From assembly GCA_018824085.1 (NCBI GenBank), contig JAHJHI010000037.1, forward strand, positions 1 to 64,000: DNA of 64,000 nucleotides. The letters are read 5' to 3'. The notes below the pieces were generated by a model that saw nothing but the letters and a program-made list of their open reading frames with translations, ran no database searches and was not told the DNA's origin. Every line of letters begins with the position of its first letter. Within the stretch, counting starts at the first letter, position 1. This DNA is from Gammaproteobacteria bacterium (lineage in GTDB: Bacteria > Pseudomonadota > Gammaproteobacteria > Burkholderiales > Rhodocyclaceae). A program made the position numbers and the translations under genes. Of the stretch, positions 8,458-17,266 are shown piece by piece.

Positions 8458-8773
8458 GCTTGCCGAGCGCACAGATGAAGCCGATCCGACTCTCTCCGCT
8501 CACACCGCGCCGGCCCTGGTCACGGGGGGAACCTCAGCGTACATACATCCTCTGTTGTTCATGCCCTTTTGTTCCCATGCAACGCCGGACGTCAGCCGTC
8601 AATTTATCTGCGAATTACTTGAGAAAAGTGGCGTCGTGCGCCTTGCCTGGCGGGTTTTGAACGAACTGCACCTGGACGACGCCAGCACCGTTGAAACGTG
8701 AAGTGTTCCTTTGACACCTGGGACCTGCCGGCCTTGACTTGGCTGACCGCGACGAACAATCGACGCTGCGCCC
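8458..8773. other. 316-bp gap at the end of the accessory block
   Basis: No recognisable gene, RNA or hairpin terminator. An 84-codon frame (8450-8701, plus) starts inside the permease stop region but has no family resemblance. The gap marks the join between the IS/efflux block and genes with ordinary core character. Confidence 0.5.
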
Positions 8774-10156
8774 TTATCCTCCGACGCCCCACTGCGAGCA
8801 CTTGCGCTCTATCGTCTTTCGCGACACGCCCAGCTGGCGGGCGGCTTCGGATTTGTTGCCGCCGCAGGCGGCGAGGACGTCGAGGATGTGCTTGCGTTCC
8901 ACGTCGTCCAGCGCGATCCTTTCGCCGGGTGCGGCGGCCGGGGGGGTGAGGCTGCCCAGTGCGTCGCTCGGGAAGTAGCCGAGGATGAGCGCGCGCTCGA
9001 CGAGGTTGCGCAGTTCGCGGATGTTGCCGGGCCAGTCGTAGACGGCCATGCGGGCGGCGGTGTCGCGGTCCATGGGGATGGGAGCGACGCCGAGGCGGGA
9101 CGACAGTTGCGCCATGAAGTGGGCGATCAGCAGTTTCACGTCTTCGCGCCGTTCGCGCAGCGGCGGGATGGTGATGCGCATGACGTCGAGCCGGTAGAAC
9201 AGGTCCTGACGGAAGCGCCCGGCGCGCACTTCGGTCGTGAGGTCACGGTTGGTGGCGGCGATGACGCGGATGTCGACCGGCACTTCACGGGTGGAACCGA
9301 CGGGCCGGATCATGCGGTCTTCGAGCACGCGCAGCAGCTTGGTCTGCATGGCCTGCGGCAGTTCGGAAATCTCGTCGAGGAAGAGGGTGCCGCCCTGGGC
9401 GTAGAAGAGCAGGCCGGGATTGCTGTCCTGCGCGCCGGTGAAGGCGCCCTTCACGTGGCCGAACAGTTCCGATTCGATGAGTTCGGCGCTGATGGCACCG
9501 CAGTTCACGGGCACGAAGGGCGCAGCGGCACGCGGGCTCATCCGGTGCAGCGCGCGGGCGGCGACTTCCTTGCCGACGCCGGATTCTCCGGTCAGCAGCA
9601 CGGTGCTGGGCATGCCGGCGGCGCGCCGCAGTACGGCGGCCAGTTCCCGTACCGGCTGGGATTCACCGACCATGCCTTCCACGCCTTCGGCCTGACGGGC
9701 GATCTCGCGCCGCAGCACGTAGTTTTCGCGCAGCAGCCCGGCGCGGTCGAAGCAGCGCCGCACGGCATTCATCATCTGGTCGATGCGGAAGGGCTTCAGG
9801 ATGAAGTCGGACGCGCCGGCGCGCAGCGCATTGATGGCGGTTTCAATGTCCGCGAAGGCGGTGATCAGGATGACGTCGCACTGATGCCCCTGTTCGCGCA
9901 GCTCGTTGAGCCATTCGAGGCCGCTGCGCCCGGGCAGGGAAATATCGAGGATGACGAGGTCGAAATGCAGCCGCGCGAACAGCTGCTGCGCGGCTTCGAC
10001 ACTGCCCGCGGCCTCGACCAGACCGCAGCGGGAGCCGAGCGCGCGCGTGATGAAGCTGCGCATGCCCTCTTCGTCATCGACCACCAGCACCGAGTACTGC
10101 TGCCAGTCGCGGTTGCCGTCGCGCGCGGCAGCGGCTTGCGCGCGGGCAGCGCTCAT
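8774..10156 (-). CDS. sigma54-dependent response regulator (NtrC type)
   Basis: A 460-residue NtrC-family activator. Receiver domain about 21-135, with phospho-acceptor Asp71 in [10 protein letters not shown] and the acidic DD at 27-28. AAA+ domain: Walker A GESGVGKE 190-197, sigma54-contact GAFTGA 237-242, Walker B GGTLFLDE 255-262. The C-terminal Fis-type HTH ([20 protein letters not shown]) is complete. The start ATG at 10156 overlaps the stop of the UspA gene (ATGA) and is preferred to upstream in-frame codons. No histidine kinase gene is adjacent, so the cognate sensor must be elsewhere. It is co-transcribed with usp. Confidence 0.93.
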   Translation of the reverse strand: MSAARAQAAAARDGNRDWQQYSVLVVDDEEGMRSFITRALGSRCGLVEAAGSVEAAQQLFARLHFDLVILDISLPGRSGLEWLNELREQGHQCDVILITAFADIETAINALRAGASDFILKPFRIDQMMNAVRRCFDRAGLLRENYVLRREIARQAEGVEGMVGESQPVRELAAVLRRAAGMPSTVLLTGESGVGKEVAARALHRMSPRAAAPFVPVNCGAISAELIESELFGHVKGAFTGAQDSNPGLLFYAQGGTLFLDEISELPQAMQTKLLRVLEDRMIRPVGSTREVPVDIRVIAATNRDLTTEVRAGRFRQDLFYRLDVMRITIPPLRERREDVKLLIAHFMAQLSSRLGVAPIPMDRDTAARMAVYDWPGNIRELRNLVERALILGYFPSDALGSLTPPAAAPGERIALDDVERKHILDVLAACGGNKSEAARQLGVSRKTIERKCSQWGVGG

Positions 10157-10593
10157 GACGGGTGCTGCACGGCGACCAGTATGCTGCAGGGCGCCTCTTC
10201 GACCAGCGACGCGCCGACCGAACCCTTCCACCAGCGCTCCAGGCGCGACGTGTGATGGGTGTGGCCGATGACGATGAGATCGACTGCGAGTTCGCGCGCC
10301 ATGCGGGTGATTTCATGTACCGCATCGCCGGTGACGAGGTGGCCCTCGGCGGTCACGTTGCGCGTCTTGAGCTGCGCGAGTCCTTCACGCAGCACTTCGG
10401 CGAAGCGCTCGTTTTCCTCTTCCTGCGGCACATCGGCGACGAAGCCTTCGGCCACGAACAGGGTGGCGGCGATGGGCGCGACGGCGAGCAGGTGGATCTG
10501 TGCCTGCAGGAGGTTGTTGATGTCCGCGCATTCGAGCAGCGCGCGACGGCCGGATTCGGAACCGTCGTAGGCAAGAAGCACTTTGCTGTACAT
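10153..10593 (-). CDS. universal stress protein, UspA family
   Basis: A 146-residue single-domain UspA protein beginning YSKVLLAYDGSESGRRAL. The C-terminal nucleotide-loop region reads GHTHHTSRLERWWKGSVG. The first half of the usual G-x2-G-x9-G(S/T) motif is changed (GHTH in place of GxxG), so ATP binding is uncertain. The start at 10593 is set by a GGGGAG ribosome site 8 nt upstream. It overlaps the following sigma54 activator by 4 nt, so the two are made together, suggesting a stress-responsive regulatory unit. Confidence 0.92.
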   Translation of the reverse strand: MYSKVLLAYDGSESGRRALLECADINNLLQAQIHLLAVAPIAATLFVAEGFVADVPQEEENERFAEVLREGLAQLKTRNVTAEGHLVTGDAVHEITRMARELAVDLIVIGHTHHTSRLERWWKGSVGASLVEEAPCSILVAVQHPS

Positions 10594-10734
10594 GGCGTGT
10601 CTCCCCGGTTGATGTGTCAAGGAGGATGTTAGCGGTTCTTCCGCCATCGTGACGGCATTGCGAGCAGTGAAGTGCCGGCGCCGGAGACGGACGCTGCCTG
10701 CGCCGTCACGGGCGGGGAGGGTGCCGCCGCGCGC

Positions 10735-11526
10735 CTACCAGAGCTTCCACCAGGGGTCGTCGCGACCGTCCTGGAAGCCGTGGGCGATGAAGTCGCTGTC
10801 CGGATAGTTCTTGCGCATCACGCGGTCCGCGTCGTCGCGCAGATCGGTCAGGCCGAGCGCGTCATAGGCACGCACGAGGATGTAGAGCGCCTCTTCGATG
10901 GACGGCGATTCCTGGTAGGTGCTCACGGCATACTGCGCGCGGTTCGCGGCCGCGAGATAGGCGCCGCGACGCAGGTAGTAGCGCGCCACGTGCACTTCGT
11001 TCGCGGCCATGGAATTCACGAGATAACTCATGCGCAGCACGGCGTCCGGCACGTATTTGCTGTCCGGATAGCGCGTGACCAATTCCTTCAGCGAGTCGAA
11101 GGAGTCGCGCAGGCCCTTCGGGTCACGCTCGGTCATGTCCTGGCGCGACACGCTGCTGAGCAGGCCGAGGTCTTCGTTGAAGTCGACCAGACCGCGCAGG
11201 TAGTAGATGTAATCGACGTTCGGGTGATTGGGGTGCAGCCGGATGAAGCGGTCGCAGGCGGCGAGAGCCTGCGCGCGGTCGCCCTGGCGGTAGTAGGCGT
11301 AGGCAACCTCGATCTGCGCCTGCTGCGCATAGCGGCCGTAGGGGAATTTCGCTTCCAGCTTTTCGTACAGCTTGATCGCCTGTTCGTACGAGCCGTCGCT
11401 CATCAGCTCCTTCGCTTCCGTATAGAGACGCTGGGCTGACCAGTTCGCGGTCTCGTCGATCTTCTCCGGGAAGAGGCTGCAACCGGCGGCCAGAGCCACC
11501 CACAGTATCGCTACACTACGCCACAT
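10735..11526 (-). CDS. bamD: outer-membrane assembly lipoprotein BamD
   Basis: A 263-residue BamD (ComL/YfiO). The lipoprotein signal peptide is short and ends LAAGC, with Cys16 lipidated. Five TPR-like helical repeats follow, recognisable by AQRLYTEAKELMSDGSYEQA, YGRYAQQAQIEVAYAYY, CDRFIRLHP and YLRGLVDFN. It is an essential partner of BamA in folding outer-membrane beta-barrels. The ATG (CAT at 11524-11526) overlaps the ATG of divergent rluD by two bases, so the two genes have no intergenic space. The bamD-rluD-pgeF neighbourhood is common in betaproteobacteria. Confidence 0.96.
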   Translation of the reverse strand: MWRSVAILWVALAAGCSLFPEKIDETANWSAQRLYTEAKELMSDGSYEQAIKLYEKLEAKFPYGRYAQQAQIEVAYAYYRQGDRAQALAACDRFIRLHPNHPNVDYIYYLRGLVDFNEDLGLLSSVSRQDMTERDPKGLRDSFDSLKELVTRYPDSKYVPDAVLRMSYLVNSMAANEVHVARYYLRRGAYLAAANRAQYAVSTYQESPSIEEALYILVRAYDALGLTDLRDDADRVMRKNYPDSDFIAHGFQDGRDDPWWKLW

Positions 11527-12490
11527 GACCTTACCGACCCTGGAAGAAACGCAAGACGACGATTATATCGCCGAGCGGGCCGCCGACCGACTTCATGCTG
11601 TCGTTCCGCCCGGAATCGTTGGCGAACGGCTGGACACCGTGCTCGCCCGGGTGTGGCCGCAATACTCGCGCAGTCGCCTGCAGGGCTGGTTGCGTGAAGG
11701 CCGGGTCAGCGTCGATGAGCGCGTCTGTGACGACGCGCGCCGGCGCACCTACACCGGTGAACGGCTCGGGCTCGAACCCGCGCCGGCACCGGCGGACACG
11801 GTGCATGCACCGCAGGACATCGCGCTGGACGTGGTGTTCGAGGACGACACGCTGCTGGTCATCAACAAGCCGGCCGGCATGGTGGTGCATCCGGGCAACG
11901 GCGTGCCGGACGGCACCTTGCTCAATGCGCTGCTGCATCACGCGCCGGCGCTGGCACGCGTGCCGCGTGCCGGCATCGTGCACCGGCTGGACAAGGACAC
12001 CACGGGCTTGCTGGTCGTCGCGCGCACCGTCGAGGCGCAGACCGATCTGGTGCGCCAGCTTCAGGCGCGTACCGTGTCGCGCCGCTACGTCGCGGTGGTG
12101 GCCGGCGACCTGCGCACCGACGGCGTCGTCGACGCGGCCATCGGCCGCCATCCGGTGCAGCGCACGCGCATGGCGGTGGTGGCCGGCGGCAAGCCGGCGC
12201 GCACGCACTATGCAGTGCGCGAGTACCTGCAGGGCGCGACCCGCGTCGAGTGCCGGCTGGAAACCGGCCGCACCCATCAGATCCGCGTGCATATGGCGTC
12301 GATCGGGCATTCGCTGCTCGGCGACGAAACCTATGCGCCGCGCCAGGTTGCGGATGCCTTCACGCGACAGGCATTGCACGCATGGCGGCTCGGGCTCGTC
12401 CATCCGCTGAGCGGCGCCGAGGTGAGCTGGGAAGTGGCATTGCCCGATGACATGGCGCGGCTGATCGAATGCCTGCGCGTGATGCCATGA
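11525..12490 (+). CDS. rluD: 23S rRNA pseudouridine(1911/1915/1917) synthase
   Basis: A 321-residue RluA-family synthase. S4 RNA-binding domain at about 33-95 (ERLDTVLARVWPQYSRSRLQ). The catalytic domain carries HRLDKDTTG with nucleophile Asp156, and a later RTHQIRVHM motif. It modifies helix 69 of 23S rRNA. The assigned ATG at 11525 lies within the bamD start codon on the other strand. The first 30 residues are not conserved in the family, but no good alternative ATG or GTG exists before the S4 domain. The stop overlaps pgeF (ATGA). Confidence 0.95.
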   Translation: MTLPTLEETQDDDYIAERAADRLHAVVPPGIVGERLDTVLARVWPQYSRSRLQGWLREGRVSVDERVCDDARRRTYTGERLGLEPAPAPADTVHAPQDIALDVVFEDDTLLVINKPAGMVVHPGNGVPDGTLLNALLHHAPALARVPRAGIVHRLDKDTTGLLVVARTVEAQTDLVRQLQARTVSRRYVAVVAGDLRTDGVVDAAIGRHPVQRTRMAVVAGGKPARTHYAVREYLQGATRVECRLETGRTHQIRVHMASIGHSLLGDETYAPRQVADAFTRQALHAWRLGLVHPLSGAEVSWEVALPDDMARLIECLRVMP

Positions 12491-13215
12491 GCCTGCCGCT
12501 GATCCGGCCGGACTGGCCGGCACCGGCCCGCGTGCAGGCATGCGTGACGACGCGGCTTGGCGGCGTCAGTGCGGCGCCCTTCGGCGCATTCAATCCGGCC
12601 GGCCACGTGGGTGACGATCCGGCCGCCGTGGCACAGAACCGCACGCTGTTGCGTGCCGCGTTGCCGGCCGAGCCGGTGTGGCTGGATCAGGTTCACGGCT
12701 GCGACGTCATCGACGCCGATGCGGCCGCCGGCGGGACGGCTGACGCCTCGCTGGCGCGCCGGCCGGGACGTGTGTGCGCCGTGCTGACCGCAGACTGCCT
12801 GCCGGTTCTGATGTGCGACGCACAGGGCGCGACGGTGGCGGCGGTGCATGCAGGATGGCGCGGGCTGGCGGGTGGCGTGCTGGAGAATGCGGTGGCACGC
12901 ATGGGATGCGAGCCATGCGGCGTCATGGCCTGGCTCGGCCCGGCGATCGGGCCGGCCGCGTTCGAGGTCGGGCCGGAGGTGCGAGCCGCCTTCACGGCGC
13001 GCCTGCCCGATGCCGGCGCGGCCTTCCACCCGGGACGCGGTGACCGGCTGCATGCGGACATCTATCTGCTGGCTCGGCTGGCACTCGCGGGGGCGGGCGT
13101 GACCGAGGTGTTTGGCGGTGGATTGTGCACCGTCACGCAGGCGGGCCTGTTCCATTCGTTCCGCCGCGACGGCCGGTGCGGCCGCATGGCCAGCCTGATA
13201 TGGCTGCGTGAATAG
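12487..13215 (+). CDS. pgeF: peptidoglycan editing factor PgeF / purine nucleoside phosphorylase (YfiH, DUF152)
   Basis: A 242-residue protein of the YfiH/DUF152 multicopper-oxidase-fold family. The metal site residues are His70 (WLDQVHG), Cys104 (TADCLPV) and His121 (HAGWRGL). Family members are reported to remove mis-incorporated L-Ser-containing muropeptide precursors and to act on purine nucleosides. The start ATG at 12487 overlaps the rluD stop (ATGA), which fixes it over an upstream in-frame codon. It forms a two-gene operon with rluD. Confidence 0.93.
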   Translation: MSLPLIRPDWPAPARVQACVTTRLGGVSAAPFGAFNPAGHVGDDPAAVAQNRTLLRAALPAEPVWLDQVHGCDVIDADAAAGGTADASLARRPGRVCAVLTADCLPVLMCDAQGATVAAVHAGWRGLAGGVLENAVARMGCEPCGVMAWLGPAIGPAAFEVGPEVRAAFTARLPDAGAAFHPGRGDRLHADIYLLARLALAGAGVTEVFGGGLCTVTQAGLFHSFRRDGRCGRMASLIWLRE

Positions 13216-13287
13216 CAGTGTCGGCTCACCGCTGATGACGGTGATGAAGGATAATCACAACCCATTTTCAGTTACACGTGCCGTTTT

Positions 13288-14172
13288 ATGTCTGTCCTCG
13301 TCTGGATCGTGCTCGCTTCATTGTTCGGCGGCGTGATCAGCGTCTGTGCCGCGGCTGCCATCGGCTACGCGGCGAGCCCGCAGCGCATTCCGATGCTCAT
13401 CTCGTATTCGGTTGGCGCGCTTCTGGGGGCGGCGCTGCTGGGCGTGTTGCCGCAGGCCATCAACGAGATCGGCAGCGCCGAAGTGGCGACCGGCGTGTTG
13501 CTCGCCGGGATACTGGGGTTCTTCCTGCTGGAAAAGCTGGTGCTGTGGCGTCATTGCCACGAAGTGAGCTGCGAGGCGCACGACCCGGTGGAGATTGCGC
13601 AACAGGAACAGGCCGCACACGCCCATGCGCACTCGCACGGCCATTCGCCCGCGCATGGACACGCGCATGGGCACGCGAACGGCCATGGCAGCAGCGAGGC
13701 GGTGCGCAGTGCCTCGCTCATCCTGATTGGCGACGCCTTCCACAACTTCGTCGATGGCGTGCTGATCGCGGCAGCGTTCTCGCAGAGCATTCCGCTGGGC
13801 ATCGTCACGGCAACCGCCATCGTCGCGCATGAAATCCCGCAGGAAGTCGGCGACTATCTGGTGTTGCTGCACTCCGGCATGAGCCGCCTGCGCGCGCTGT
13901 CGTTCAATCTGCTGTCCAGCCTGGCCACGCTGGTCGGCGCGGTCGGCGCCTATCTCGCGCTGTCATCGCTGACCGAAGTCGTGCCCTATCTGCTGTGCAT
14001 CGCTGCGGCGAGCATGATCTACGTCGCGGTCGCGGACCTCATCCCCGGCCTGCATCGCCGGGCCGACCTGAGCGCCACCCTGCAGCAGGTCCTGCTCATT
14101 TCCGCCGGCATCGGCAGCATCGTGCTGATCCACCATCTCGTCGACGGCTACGCCCACGCCCACGTGCTCTGA
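13288..14172 (+). CDS. ZIP-family metal transporter
   Basis: A 294-residue ZIP-family permease with about eight predicted membrane helices. The metal-site helices contain GDAFHNFVDG (about 149-158) and HEIPQEVGD (about 181-189). Between helices 3 and 4 is a strongly histidine-rich cytoplasmic loop of about 30 residues (alternating AHAHSHGH), typical of zinc/iron importers and thought to bind or sense metal. Zinc is the likeliest substrate. It is a single-gene unit, with an AT-rich segment (gataatcac) just upstream that could hold its promoter. Confidence 0.93.
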   Translation: MSVLVWIVLASLFGGVISVCAAAAIGYAASPQRIPMLISYSVGALLGAALLGVLPQAINEIGSAEVATGVLLAGILGFFLLEKLVLWRHCHEVSCEAHDPVEIAQQEQAAHAHAHSHGHSPAHGHAHGHANGHGSSEAVRSASLILIGDAFHNFVDGVLIAAAFSQSIPLGIVTATAIVAHEIPQEVGDYLVLLHSGMSRLRALSFNLLSSLATLVGAVGAYLALSSLTEVVPYLLCIAAASMIYVAVADLIPGLHRRADLSATLQQVLLISAGIGSIVLIHHLVDGYAHAHVL

Positions 14173-14355
14173 TCCGTTCTCCGGTGCCCGCCGGCGCGCG
14201 GCACGGCGCCGTGACGGCGTGCCGAACAGCCACAGGAACAGGGCCAGCGGCGCAATGCCGTAGAACAGCAGCGTCATGACGCCGGCGGTCACGGAATGTT
14301 CGGTGACAGCCATCATCAGTACGACGTAAATCCACGCGATCGCAACGATATACAT
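13963..14355 (-). CDS. small membrane protein of unknown function
   Basis: The first 50 residues (start YIVAIAWIYVVLMMAV) form two hydrophobic helices separated by EHSVTAG, followed by FGTPSRRRAARRRAP, a positive-inside tail. Small proteins of this shape are found in betaproteobacteria. The start at 14355 has a GAAAGGG-like site upstream. The frame then runs 80 more codons antisense to the end of the ZIP gene. That tail looks like a shadow of the ZIP coding sequence, so the family core probably ends near 14175 while the real stop is at 13963. Function is unknown. Confidence 0.55.
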   Translation of the reverse strand: MYIVAIAWIYVVLMMAVTEHSVTAGVMTLLFYGIAPLALFLWLFGTPSRRRAARRRAPENGSEHVGVGVAVDEMVDQHDAADAGGNEQDLLQGGAQVGPAMQAGDEVRDRDVDHARRSDAQQIGHDFGQR

Positions 14356-14426
14356 CTGGTTTTTCCCTTTCGAGGGTGGCTTCGGCGTGCCCGCGAACCG
14401 GGCGAGGCTCGGGATTGACATCAAAT

Positions 14427-14442
14427 TTGTGCAATGCAACAA
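14427..14442. promoter_or_regulatory. possible PhaR-type operator upstream of phaC
   Basis: The near-palindrome TTGTGCAATGCAACAA has a GCA-A-TGC core and TTGT/ACAA flanks. TGCA-rich sites with AACAA flanks have been described for the PHA regulator PhaR, which is encoded downstream at 18137. The site lies about 165 bp before phaC and 70 bp before the divergent small membrane gene. Confidence 0.4.
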
Positions 14443-14605
14443 TCGAGGCGCTCGACCGGGTGCGATACGTGCGAACTCTGTTGCGCGCCCCCGGACGCAG
14501 TCGCTGTTATGCTCGACCGGTGCGCTTGCAACCGGCTAGCTTGACGTAGATTTCCGCAGACATCAAAAAGGTCTGGGGTTTGAAAAACGACAGGGGTTGA
14601 GTTTT

Positions 14606-16372
14606 ATGAGCAGTGAATCTGCAACGCCCAAGGGATCGATACCGCCGCAAGGCGATGCTTCCGCACCCGACTGGACGGCCGCAATGGCGGCGATGGGACG
14701 CAACTTCAACGAATTTCTTTCCCGCCAGCAGGAGGCATTGGCTGCCCACCTGCCCGGCATGGCGAACAATTTCCCCGCCCCCGAAACCACCCGTTTTACC
14801 GCGCTGCATCAAGAGTGGCTTGAGAAACAGCAGGCGCTTTGGCAGGCGCTTGCACGCCATTCGCCGGATCAGCCGCCGCCGGCCGTGGCGCCTGCCGACC
14901 CGGCTGACCGCCGGTTCCGTGCACCTGAATGGAGCCAGAGCGCGTACTTCGATTATCTGCGTCAGGCCTATCTGCTCAATTCGGCTTTCATGCGGGACTG
15001 CGTGGAAGCCACCCCGGTGGCGGACGGCCGCGCGAAGGACCGGCTTCGCTACCTGTCCAAGCAGGTGATCGAAGCGATGTCGCCGGCCAATTTCGCGGCG
15101 ACCAATCCCGAATTCATCCAGACGGCGTTGCGCAGCGAAGGCGAGAGCATCCGCCGCGGAATGGAAAACCTGCTGCGCGACCTGCAGCAGGGGCAGATAT
15201 CGATGTCGGCGCCGGGCGCCTTCGAAGTCGGCCGCAATCTGGCGGTGACGCAGGGTTCCGTGGTGTTCGAGAACGCGCTCATACAGCTCATCCAGTACGC
15301 GCCGCTCACCCCGAAGGTGCATGCGAAGCCGCTGCTGATCGTGCCGCCGTGCATCAACAAGTATTACCTGATGGACCTGCAGCCCGAGAATTCGCTGGTG
15401 CGATATCTGGTGGAGCAGGGCATTACCGTCTTTCTGATTTCGTGGCGCAATCCCGACGCATCGCTTGGGCACCTTGGTTGGGACGACTATCTGGAGCTGG
15501 GCCCGCTCACTGCGCTCGACGTGGTGCGCGACATCAGCGGTGACCCCCGGCCGAATACGCTCGGATTCTGCGTGGGCGGTACCGTGCTGGCGTCCGCGCT
15601 TGCCGTGGCCTGTGGCCGGGGCGAGAAGCCCGCTGCCAGCGTCGCGCTGCTGACCACGCTGCTTGATTTCTCGGACGCCGGCGAGATCGGCTGCCTGGTT
15701 GACGAAGGCATGGTGGCCGCGCGCGAGCAGACGATAGGCCGAGGCGGTCTGCTCAACGGGCGGGAGCTGGCGCAGACCTTCAGCAGCCTGCGTCCGAACG
15801 ACCTCATCTGGAATTACGTCGTCGGCAATTATCTGAAGGGGGAAACGCCGCCTGCGTTCGACATCCTGCACTGGAACTGCGACAGCACGAATCTGCCCGG
15901 ACCGTTCCTCGCCTGGTATCTGCGCCATCTCTATCTTGAGAACAGTCTGCGCGTGCCGGGCAAGCTGGAGATGCTGGGCGTGAAGGCCGACCTCGGCAAG
16001 ATCGACATGCCGGCCTACCTGCTGGCGACTTCCGAAGACCACATCGTGCCCTGGACCGGTGCGTATCTCGCGCGCGCACTGCTGGGTGGCGACACGACCT
16101 TTGTGCTGGGCGCCAGCGGCCATGTCGCAGGCACCATCAATCCGGTGTCCCGGGACAAGCGATCCCACTGGACCGGCGGTGACGCGTCGACCGCGCAGGA
16201 GTGGCGGGCCGGTGCCACCGAGCATCCAGGAAGCTGGTGGAAGCACTACATCAAATGGCTGGCGGCAAAGTCCGGCAAAAAGGTGGCCTCCCCGTCACAA
16301 GCGGGCAACGAGCGCCACACTGTCATCGAGCCCGCACCCGGGCGCTACGTGAAGGGCGACGCTACGGCATAG
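14606..16372 (+). CDS. phaC: class I poly(3-hydroxyalkanoate) synthase
   Basis: A 588-residue PHA polymerase that joins (R)-3-hydroxyacyl-CoA units into storage polyester at the granule surface. The lipase-like box is GFCVGG with Cys322. The other catalytic residues are Asp478 (SEDHIVPW) and His506 (SGHVAG), spaced as in class I enzymes. The N-terminal domain (to about 200) includes AYLLNSAFM and the usual Trp-rich segment. The start is ATG at 14606 with AGGGG 9 nt upstream, not the in-frame TTG nine bases before. It heads phaC-phaB-phaB-phaR. phaA is not in the window. Confidence 0.97.
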   Translation: MSSESATPKGSIPPQGDASAPDWTAAMAAMGRNFNEFLSRQQEALAAHLPGMANNFPAPETTRFTALHQEWLEKQQALWQALARHSPDQPPPAVAPADPADRRFRAPEWSQSAYFDYLRQAYLLNSAFMRDCVEATPVADGRAKDRLRYLSKQVIEAMSPANFAATNPEFIQTALRSEGESIRRGMENLLRDLQQGQISMSAPGAFEVGRNLAVTQGSVVFENALIQLIQYAPLTPKVHAKPLLIVPPCINKYYLMDLQPENSLVRYLVEQGITVFLISWRNPDASLGHLGWDDYLELGPLTALDVVRDISGDPRPNTLGFCVGGTVLASALAVACGRGEKPAASVALLTTLLDFSDAGEIGCLVDEGMVAAREQTIGRGGLLNGRELAQTFSSLRPNDLIWNYVVGNYLKGETPPAFDILHWNCDSTNLPGPFLAWYLRHLYLENSLRVPGKLEMLGVKADLGKIDMPAYLLATSEDHIVPWTGAYLARALLGGDTTFVLGASGHVAGTINPVSRDKRSHWTGGDASTAQEWRAGATEHPGSWWKHYIKWLAAKSGKKVASPSQAGNERHTVIEPAPGRYVKGDATA

Positions 16373-16439
16373 GACGATGGCAGCCTCATGAGGGGGGCTG
16401 CGGAAGACACACCCTCGAAAAATATATAGGAGACAAGAA

Positions 16440-17180
16440 ATGACACGAGTCGCACTGGTAACAGGCGGTATGGGAGGGCTCGGCGAAGCCGTGTGCATCA
16501 AGCTGGCCGCACAGGGTTTCCGCGTGGTGACCACGCACAGTCCGGGCAACACGAAGGCCGCTGAATGGCTGCAGGCCATGAACAACATGGGTTACGGCTT
16601 CAAGGCCGTCCCGTGTGACGTATCGGATTACGACGCCTGCAAGGCGTGCGTCGAGCAGGTGGTGGCGGATGTCGGGCCAGTCGATGTGCTGGTGAACAAC
16701 GCCGGCATCACGCGCGACATGACGTTCAGGAAGATGACGAAGGCTGACTGGGATGTGGTCATGAGCACCAACCTCGACTCCTGCTTCAACATGACCAAGC
16801 AGGTCATCGAGGGCATGAGCGAGCGCAAGTGGGGACGCGTCATCAACGTGTCTTCCGTGAACGGCTCCAAGGGGGCGTTCGGCCAGACCAACTATTCGGC
16901 GGCGAAAGCCGGCATGCACGGTTTCACGAAGGCACTTGCGCTCGAAGTGGCGCGCGCCGGCGTGACCGTCAACACGATTTCGCCGGGGTATATCGGCACC
17001 AAGATGGTCACGGCGATTCCGCAGGACATCCTCGACAGCAAGATCCTGCCGCAGATTCCGGTGTCGCGCCTTGGCAAGCCCGAGGAGATCGCCGGTCTGG
17101 TGGCGTATCTGGCGTCCGATGAAGCCGCTTTCGTGACCGGTGCAAACATAGCAATCAACGGCGGACAGCATATGTCCTGA
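16440..17180 (+). CDS. phaB: acetoacetyl-CoA reductase (first copy)
   Basis: A 246-residue NADPH-dependent SDR giving (R)-3-hydroxybutyryl-CoA for PhaC. The glycine motif TGGMGGLG is at 8-15, NNAG at 86-89, and catalytic Ser139, Tyr152 and Lys156 (YSAAK) are present. The GFTKALALE and ISPGYIGT segments are typical of PhaB. A consensus AGGAGA precedes the ATG. It is the first of two tandem phaB genes that are clearly homologous but diverged, most strongly in residues 31-60, the cofactor-side loop. Confidence 0.95.
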   Translation: MTRVALVTGGMGGLGEAVCIKLAAQGFRVVTTHSPGNTKAAEWLQAMNNMGYGFKAVPCDVSDYDACKACVEQVVADVGPVDVLVNNAGITRDMTFRKMTKADWDVVMSTNLDSCFNMTKQVIEGMSERKWGRVINVSSVNGSKGAFGQTNYSAAKAGMHGFTKALALEVARAGVTVNTISPGYIGTKMVTAIPQDILDSKILPQIPVSRLGKPEEIAGLVAYLASDEAAFVTGANIAINGGQHMS

Positions 17181-17266
17181 TCGCCCGCGCGGACGTCCGC
17201 GCACACCTTCCACCTCGTCCGGCGGGGGTGGAAGGTTCTTTACGCAGCTGGCTGGGAGAAGATGTG

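Noticed and set aside
8450-8701. 84-codon frame overlapping the permease stop
   Set aside because: No recognisable family, no ribosome site, and lies at a likely recombination join.
10594-10734. TTGACA and a GGCAC-n-TGC element upstream of usp
   Set aside because: TTGACA has no -10 at a usable distance before the start, and the GG-GC spacing is one base short for sigma54.
13612-13690. GCxCAT-rich repeats that look like a tandem repeat array
   Set aside because: They encode the His-rich loop of the ZIP transporter and are explained by the protein.
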